Origin: Hepsetus odoe
Lineage: Eukaryota; Chordata; Actinopteri; Characiformes; Hepsetidae
DNA length: 64,000 bases
Assembly (NCBI GenBank): GCA_017165825.1
Contig: CM029374.1
Span: forward strand, 2,206,264 to 2,270,263
Reading direction: 5' to 3'
Positions 58,034 through 64,000 of this stretch are shown piece by piece (position 1 is the first letter of the stretch; each line of letters opens with the position of its first letter). The notes under the pieces were generated by a model. It was not told the DNA's origin. It did not search any database and saw nothing but the letters and a program-made list of their open reading frames with translations. Made by a program: the position numbers and the translations under genes.

Positions 58034-58077
58034 TGTGTGTGTGTGCGCGCATGTGTGTGTGTGTGTGTGTGTGTGTG

Positions 58078-58132
<55 letters not shown>

Positions 58133-58135
58133 AGG
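58034..58135. repeat. (GT)n microsatellite
   Basis: About 100 bp of GT with GCGC and TAGG interruptions. Confidence 0.95.
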
Positions 58136-58229
58136 TGATGCATTGCATGGTTTTCCCCTACCCTTCCACATCAAAACCCAATGACTTGATTCAAAGTTTA
58201 CTTGCTGCAGAAGAGTGTGTGTGTGTGTG

Positions 58230-58520
58230 TCACACACTTCTATAATTAGGTTAATTAGGTTTAATGAAAGTGTCTGTCATTGATGTGTGTTACCACACTG
58301 GAAGCCCCCCTGACAGCCCCCACACACACACCATTTTCCTGTCTATTCTATGGCGGTTTAAAGAGCGGTTCAGCAAAACATGTCATTTGCCGTTTTCCTC
58401 CCTCGCCCCCAAACATGGGCCATCAGACGGTCATGTCTGGTGTCTGTTCACTTCTTCAGCTCTAAAGTGCATTAAAATTAAGTGCAATTATTTGTAGTAA
58501 TTAAGTCCATAAATGCAAGC
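58230..58520. promoter_or_regulatory. Candidate conserved non-coding element
   Basis: taattaggttaattaggttt at 58244-58263 and attaagtgcaattatttgta near 58477 give multiple homeodomain-type cores at both ends of a unique block. The middle has ctattctatggcggtttaaa. Confidence 0.45.
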
Positions 58521-58954
58521 AGTCCTTAACCGCAACCTGGAAAAGCATCATTTATATCACAATGCTTGTGATGTCACGAACACCAATCATTTACATGCCC
58601 CGCCCCTTTATTAGAAGTGATGTGAATTTTGGAAAGAGGCCGAACACAGGGAAGCTGATCAGTCTTAAAGTTGTAGCAACATAAACAAGAAGTGATAGAT
58701 GTTGGAACATTGCTGTTTGGATTTGATTGCACCCTCCAGAGCATGAGCAAAGTCAGGAGAATTAGAATCGCTCCCATCCCGAAATGCTAGATGGAGATCC
58801 GTCTCTCCAGAGGAGTCCAAAGCCAGATGCCGGGGGCTTTATACCCCTCATGCCGATGGTCAGGATTGGCTTTTGTAGTTTTTGGAGCTGCTACTTTAAA
58901 CTTGCACTGCACTTTTACCTCAGCTTGGGTCATCATACGACCTGGTCCTTAGCA

Positions 58955-59200
58955 CTATGTAGTGGTGGCCTAGTGTTCTGGGACTAGACCCCAGAATCAG
59001 AAGAGCATGGGTTTGAATCCTGGTCCAGAAGTTTGCCCTTAGTTACCCTTGAGCAAGGCATCGTCCCCATTACTGCTCCCCGGATGCTGATATGGCGTCC
59101 CACTGCAGCACGGTGTATGTATGGGTTATGAGGATGCATTTGGTTGTGGTTCACTGTGTGCTGTGCTCACAATGACAAATAGTCACTTTCACTTTCGCTG
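58955..59200 (+). mobile_element. SINE family B
   Basis: Head tagtggtggcctagtgttct with box B-like gggtttgaatcctgg, body ttgagcaaggcatcgtcccc, end cacaatgacaaatagtcact. Confidence 0.8.
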
Positions 59201-59214
59201 AAATAGCAACGTGT

Positions 59215-59600
59215 GGGTTTAGCCTCTGCCCTTCTCGGCAAACGTGCCTTGGCTCATCAGCTACGTTTGCGCTGTGGGGGTAAATATCTCCTTTAAGGAG
59301 AAGACGAAAAAAAAAGACAGGCCCAAACATTGCAAGGGGGGCATTGCCGAGACTGCTCTGCGACGGGTGCGTAAAACCGTCTTTCACACGAATGTAATTA
59401 AACCCACTGATCAAAGTGACCGCGGCAGAAGTGTGACCCCGTCACCCACGGTGGTTCGTGCCACAGGCTTTGCTTTGTCGTCGCTTTTGGGGCTTATTAA
59501 GACGAATTTGAGACGAGGAGCTTTCTGGGGTAGTCACACTTTTATGATGTGGTCGGGATTCTTCTGTGGGAAGTCATGTAACAAGCTAGCGGCTTCAGGG
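59215..59600. promoter_or_regulatory. Candidate conserved non-coding element
   Basis: Nearly 400 bp of CpG-bearing unique sequence without a coding frame: taaatatctcctttaaggag (palindromic CTTTAAGG), gtaattaaacccactgatca and gggcttattaagacgaattt. One of the best candidates by texture. Confidence 0.45.
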
Positions 59601-60079
59601 TCTTTAACATGAGACTAGATGGACGTTCACAGATGTGATGACTTTTTGATTAGATGCTGCAGGAAGTTTAGAAGGGTTCCTCTAACCATTAGCAGGAACA
59701 TTACTGCCATTTCCTCTCCATCCTGTTGAGAGCATCGCCATGATGAATGGCTGTATATTTTGGTCATTTCGAAGAAGTAGATGAGTATGTTTGGGACCGT
59801 GACTCTGATTTTCTGGAATTTTTGAAATTGAACTGAAAAGTATATTGAATGGAGACCCCTACTGTATTGTATCGAGTGGCCTTTCTGGTTCCCTAAGCCA
59901 GATCCCCTCCAACATACTGTCAACAAACATTTTACCCACAACCACAAGGCTGGTAGGTTTGGCAAAGACTGGGGATGTGTCCTGTTTGTTTCTTCTTTAA
60001 TCACATAACTAGCACAGGGTCTTGGAGGACTAAACCATGGGCTCACGTATTTTCCCTCAGTTCCAAACAAAATCATCAC

Positions 60080-60280
60080 CAGTCAACAGGAGAAAAACAA
60101 AGACACAGAACTAACCGCTCATTTTTGGGCACTTTCGATCTCTATACACAGTATTTCACTCAAAGTTCCTCCCGGAGCTCCACTATGAACATGTCTGCAT
60201 ATATCTTGTGGAGAATCCCTCCCCTTGCTTTGCTGTGAGTGTAAAGTTTACAGAAGGACAGACGTTCAAAAAGCCGTTGT
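60080..60280 (+). repeat. Dispersed repeat, copy 2 of 2
   Basis: Matches 3025-3245 in order, including atcttgtggagaatccctcc and gtgtaaagtttacagaagga. Confidence 0.55.
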
Positions 60281-60305
60281 CAAGTTTTCTGCTTGTACCT
60301 TTCCT

Positions 60306-60331
60306 TATTATTATTATTATTATTATTATTA
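60306..60331. repeat. (TTA)n microsatellite
   Basis: Eight TTA units. Confidence 0.95.
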
Positions 60332-60442
60332 AGCTCTCCTTCCCCATTAACATAACTCTGGCTGCGTCCCAAACTACAAACTGCATCCCATCTGTTCTGC
60401 TCGCTAAGGCCATCCATGAAAACGAACCAGAACGCTAAGTGA

Positions 60443-60700
60443 AAAAGTGAAAGTGACAACCCTTGTCATTGCGAGGTCACGGCACAGCACACATGAACCA
60501 CAACGAAATTGGACCTCTGCATTTAACCCATACACACACGTGCAGCAGTGGGCAGCTATTGAAAGCGCCCGGGGAGCAGTGATGGGGACGGTACCTTGCT
60601 CAAGGGTACCTCAGGGCAACCTACTAGGGTGGGAATCGAACCCACAATCTTCCGATGCGGGGCCAACTCCCTAACCACTAGGCCACCGCTGCCCCATACG
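60443..60700 (-). mobile_element. SINE family B, nearly complete
   Basis: Reverse copy: gacaacccttgtcattgcga, gcatttaacccatacacaca, gatggggacggtaccttgct, box B gggaatcgaacccac, end ctaaccactaggccaccgct. The best-preserved member, useful as the reference for the family. Confidence 0.9.
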
Positions 60701-62850
60701 ACTAAAACAGTCATTACAATACTGCCGCTTATCTTTTATCAAACGCTTCCTGCAAAGGAGTGTGGACAACTGGTGTTCATTCTTTCATTCCCTCCCCAGA
60801 GACTCCACTGTCTCCTCCTCTGGGCTTTGCTTTTCTTGGGATCCTGTAGAAGTTCATCATCATCAGTGTCCAGTTACAGCTGTCTGATATTTTTTATTAA
60901 AAAATGGTAAGAATAAGTGATGGTCAATGGAAGAAAGCTTTATTTTGGCCGTGGGTGGTCTCTTAAGAGTTAGATAACTATGAATTAGGACAAAATCAGC
61001 AGCCCACCTGGGGCTGCCATAGGCTGCCTACACTTAGAAGCACCCTTGCGATGGAAGTGAATTCAAAGAATTGTAATATTGAAGCAAAATCACTGCCGTA
61101 TTTTTCAACCTTGGATTTGAGTGTCAAATATATTAAGAGGCGATGGTCCCAGGGAGTTTAACCCAATCTGAGTTTAGTGCACTATAAAGAAAATCCAACT
61201 TAAAACCTCTTTTTGCAGCTTAAAGCTACGTTCATACACCAGGGCATGGAAGTACACCACCAAGACAGGACTATGTGAGTTTAAGTCTGTGGCGTGTCCG
61301 TGCATGCACACCCGAGTTTGAGCTTCCTCTGGTATTCGGAGTCTCGGCTGTTAAAATTAATAACGGGATTTGCCAAACACCTCAGACAGGGAATGTGTCC
61401 CTCTCTCCTCTTTTGTTTCCCAAACTCATCCCTCTCTCAGCTCACCCCCCTTCGCTATCAAGTCTCAAAGGTTTTACAATCCTTTTATGGCCCGTCTTCA
61501 TGTGCGTGTCCTGCTCACTCGATAAGGTTATGATTCTGATCAGATAGTGATGTTTTCATCACTGCTGAATCACAAAAAGTGTTTTCCTGGCAGATGTTTC
61601 ACCACTGACACCACTCGGTACTCATGATACATGAGAGGGAACCCTAGGTCAGGAGATGTTGGCACGATTGCACATAGGCACCGGTCCAAAGTGTCAACAT
61701 CCAAAGTGTGGCACATCTTTGAGTCTATTATTGTAATAAAATCACAGCTTATAGCCGTTTTCAACCATGAACATTGTCAAAGGAGTGTCCCTTTCTCGCA
61801 GCAGGAGATTTTCCGTGTGCCACCTACGGGCATCTTGGTCAAGATCTGGGATACGATGTTCTCATAGGTGCTTCTTAACATTTTTTAATTTTGAGTCTCT
61901 GACCTTTCTTTGAATATCAGCCCACAAGCTCCCACATCTCCTCACCTTGTTGTGCAAATTACCTTCTTCTTCATCCCTGGATGTCTGTTTCCAGTGTTGC
62001 ACCATTCGCATCATCTGGCCCACTTTCTGGCCGTGAATTCTCCAGAAAATGGCCTGCTGTGCTCACACATGGACTCAATCGGCCATTTCACAGACTGTAC
62101 TGAGGGGCTCAAAGTCTGTTTAATGTCCAGCCCAAATGATTCAGCTGTTTGGGTTCACACATGTGACTCCTTGGAGAAATGTCTAGAAGATTGCAAAGGG
62201 GCTAAAGATTTTCAAGAAAAAACAAAGTTGGGAAAAAGGAAATTAACTTTGTTCGTTTATTAATTTAAGAGCTCCTCACTGTACACACCTGTGCAATATT
62301 TAATGGAAAAATCCCAGCAGATCAAACAACTCAAACGAAACTGAGTCACGAACTAACAATCAGAGCTTTTGCGTCTTCAGGACTTCAGAGGTCTGATGGT
62401 CCTGAGACGAGTCTTGAGGAGCCGGGAGCTCAGAGGTCAAAGGTGTCATCCTAATGGATTAGTGAAGACCTCTAATCCGGGATCCACACCAGCCATCTAG
62501 CTAAGCCTCTGTTTACACACAGGACTTCTCATTCTTCGCCCTGAAGAAGTGCTTGGAAAGCAACCGGACCTATAGACAGAGCTCTTCTTCCAAACCTTAC
62601 CCAAACAGAGCTGGAGCAAAACCCCTGAAAGCTGGGAATCCTGTTAGATCTTTCAGGGATGATCTGAAGCCCAGCTCCAGTCCATTATCTCCTTAAGCCC
62701 AAATCACAGCAACCATAGTGCTGTATCTGCCCATTTTGAAGATCTCCCCGATAAAATGTTCAATTTTCACTCTGTTTATTCACTTCTTAGGTGGACAAGA
62801 CATCCTTTCTGAAAGCGCTCCCTTGGTATTTTTGTAGGAGGTGTCACAAA
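60701..62850. other. Unique sequence, no gene recognised
   Basis: Mixed text with an open stretch at 61910-62263 of 117 codons that shows no recognisable domain and no flanking splice pattern. Parts of 61560-61900 may be old transposon sequence. Confidence 0.35.
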
Positions 62851-62854
62851 AGAC

Positions 62855-62955
62855 ATCCAACTAGGCCCCAGGACCGGAAGGCCGTGGGTTCAAATCCCAG
62901 ACCAGCTGTGTTTCACAATGACAAATAGTCACTTTCTCTTTTCACTTTTGTTGCC
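62855..62955 (+). mobile_element. SINE family B, internally deleted
   Basis: Keeps the head (gggttcaaatcccagaccag) and tail (cacaatgacaaatagtcact), with the body removed. Confidence 0.65.
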
Positions 62956-63231
62956 TGAACTGTTTTCACAACAGGGCGTTCTCAACCCCCTCACTTCAGC
63001 CCTCTTTGCTCACTGACAGCCCAGCAGTCTCCTGCTTCATCAGGTGGGATGGAGGGGAAAATATTTTATTTGATTATATTCTTAAAAAATATTTTCACTG
63101 TCCATTTCCACTGTGCCAGAAGAGTGGCCACTAGGGGGCCTATAAAATGAGGATCCATTTAACAGACAAAGATTTTTAACTGGAAATGTCATGTCCAATC
63201 ATAGATTTTATTATATTTATGTATATATAAA

Positions 63232-63360
63232 TATACTGCGATGGGCTGGCGACCTGTCCAGGGTGCGTCCCCCGTCCTCGCCCTGTGTGCGCTGGGTTGG
63301 ACACCAGCACTCCCCCGCGACCCTGTTTGGGACAAGCGGCAGATAATGGATGGATGGATA
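63232..63360 (+). mobile_element. L2-like / SINE tail repeat, 3' part
   Basis: tgcgatgggctggcgacctg, cccccgcgaccctgtttggg and end gataatggatggatgg. Confidence 0.8.
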
Positions 63361-63369
63361 TATAAATAT

Positions 63370-63850
63370 AATTTTTGGCGCAAAAGCAATATTTTATGCC
63401 TCTCAAACTGATTCATCTTTGGTATATTGCGTAGATTCAATGAAAGAACAAATGTTTTAGAGACTGCAAAGTGTCTAAAGATACAAGGTTCTAGATAAGC
63501 TCAGCGTTCAGCATCAGCAGTAAATGAATCCCCTGAACATCTGGAATCGTCTGCTCCTGTTTCTTCACTGCTTCATATCCTAAGTGAGACGCTTTGTTTT
63601 GCTTCAAGGTTTAGACGTAGATCACTGTGTGGATTAACCAACACAGAACTATCAAACTGCTCAGGTACAGAGACTGGACTGAAAATGACAGACAACAACA
63701 CTGTCCTTCAGGAAGATCTGGAGACCTGCTCAGGTACAGAGACTGGACTGAACATGAGAGACAACAACACTGTCCTTCAGGAAGATCTGGAGAACTGCTC
63801 AGGTACAGAGACTGGACTGAAAATGACAGACAAGAACGTTGTGAAAGAGT
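63370..63850 (+). mobile_element. Composite element with 69-bp repeats, copy E
   Basis: Same flanks as copy D (gattcaatgaaagaacaaat), then 69-bp units starting at 63660, 63729 and 63798. No SINE B. Confidence 0.75.
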
Positions 63851-63911
63851 GACGGACAACTGGTCTATTCTGCTCTAAGGGTTCATCTTGTAGCTGTACA
63901 CACACACACAA

Positions 63912-63912
<1 letters not shown>

Positions 63913-63960
<48 letters not shown>
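63913..63960. repeat. (GA)n microsatellite
   Basis: About 48 bp of GA near the right edge. Confidence 0.95.
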
Positions 63961-63963
<3 letters not shown>

Positions 63964-64000
63964 TCAGAGAGAGAATGAAAGAGATGGGGGGAGAAACGGA

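Noticed and set aside
61910..62263. 117-codon plus-strand frame
   Set aside because: No domain, no splice sites, composition like surrounding non-coding sequence.

Overview
The window is nuclear DNA of a ray-finned fish. Evidence is split vertebrate genes with GT/AG introns, tRNA-headed fish SINEs, degenerate Tc1/mariner and LINE pieces, and very dense CA/GA microsatellites. The repeat types fit an otophysan fish, but that rank is a guess. Genes were assembled by hand from exon phase, splice sites and family resemblance; no alignment was run.

Left third (1-32 kb), gene-dense. Four protein genes lie here. (1) atp5if1, mitochondrial ATPase inhibitory factor 1, minus strand: exons 1 and 2 are present and the last exon lies off the left edge. 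(2) zmpste24, the CAAX/prelamin-A zinc metalloprotease, minus strand: ten coding exons, 470 aa, all key residues intact. (3) kif11 (Eg5, kinesin-5), plus strand: 22 coding exons, 1068 aa, divergent from zmpste24 and preceded by a promoter with regularly spaced CCAAT boxes and a CHR-like element typical of G2/M genes. (4) An slc22a15-like organic ion transporter, plus strand: 12 coding exons, 500 aa, starting about 230 bp after the kif11 poly(A) signal. The products act in unrelated places (mitochondrial matrix, ER/inner nuclear membrane, spindle, plasma membrane). The cluster is a microsynteny block, not a pathway.

Right half (32-64 kb), apparently without protein-coding genes. It holds SINEs, LINE tails, a family of composite elements with 69-bp repeats, several unrelated decayed minisatellites and long microsatellites. 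Between them lie islands of complex, non-repetitive sequence rich in homeodomain-type TAATTA cores. This looks like a regulatory desert belonging to a developmental gene outside the window, but conservation was not tested.

Most notable observations: the kif11 promoter layout; a decoy donor 4 nt from the inferred kif11 exon 13 donor; splice acceptors in slc22a15 built directly on microsatellites; a chimeric mobile element (SINE plus 69-bp repeats) present twice with the same junction; a near-identical inverted repeat pair about 8 kb apart; and the candidate enhancer islands.
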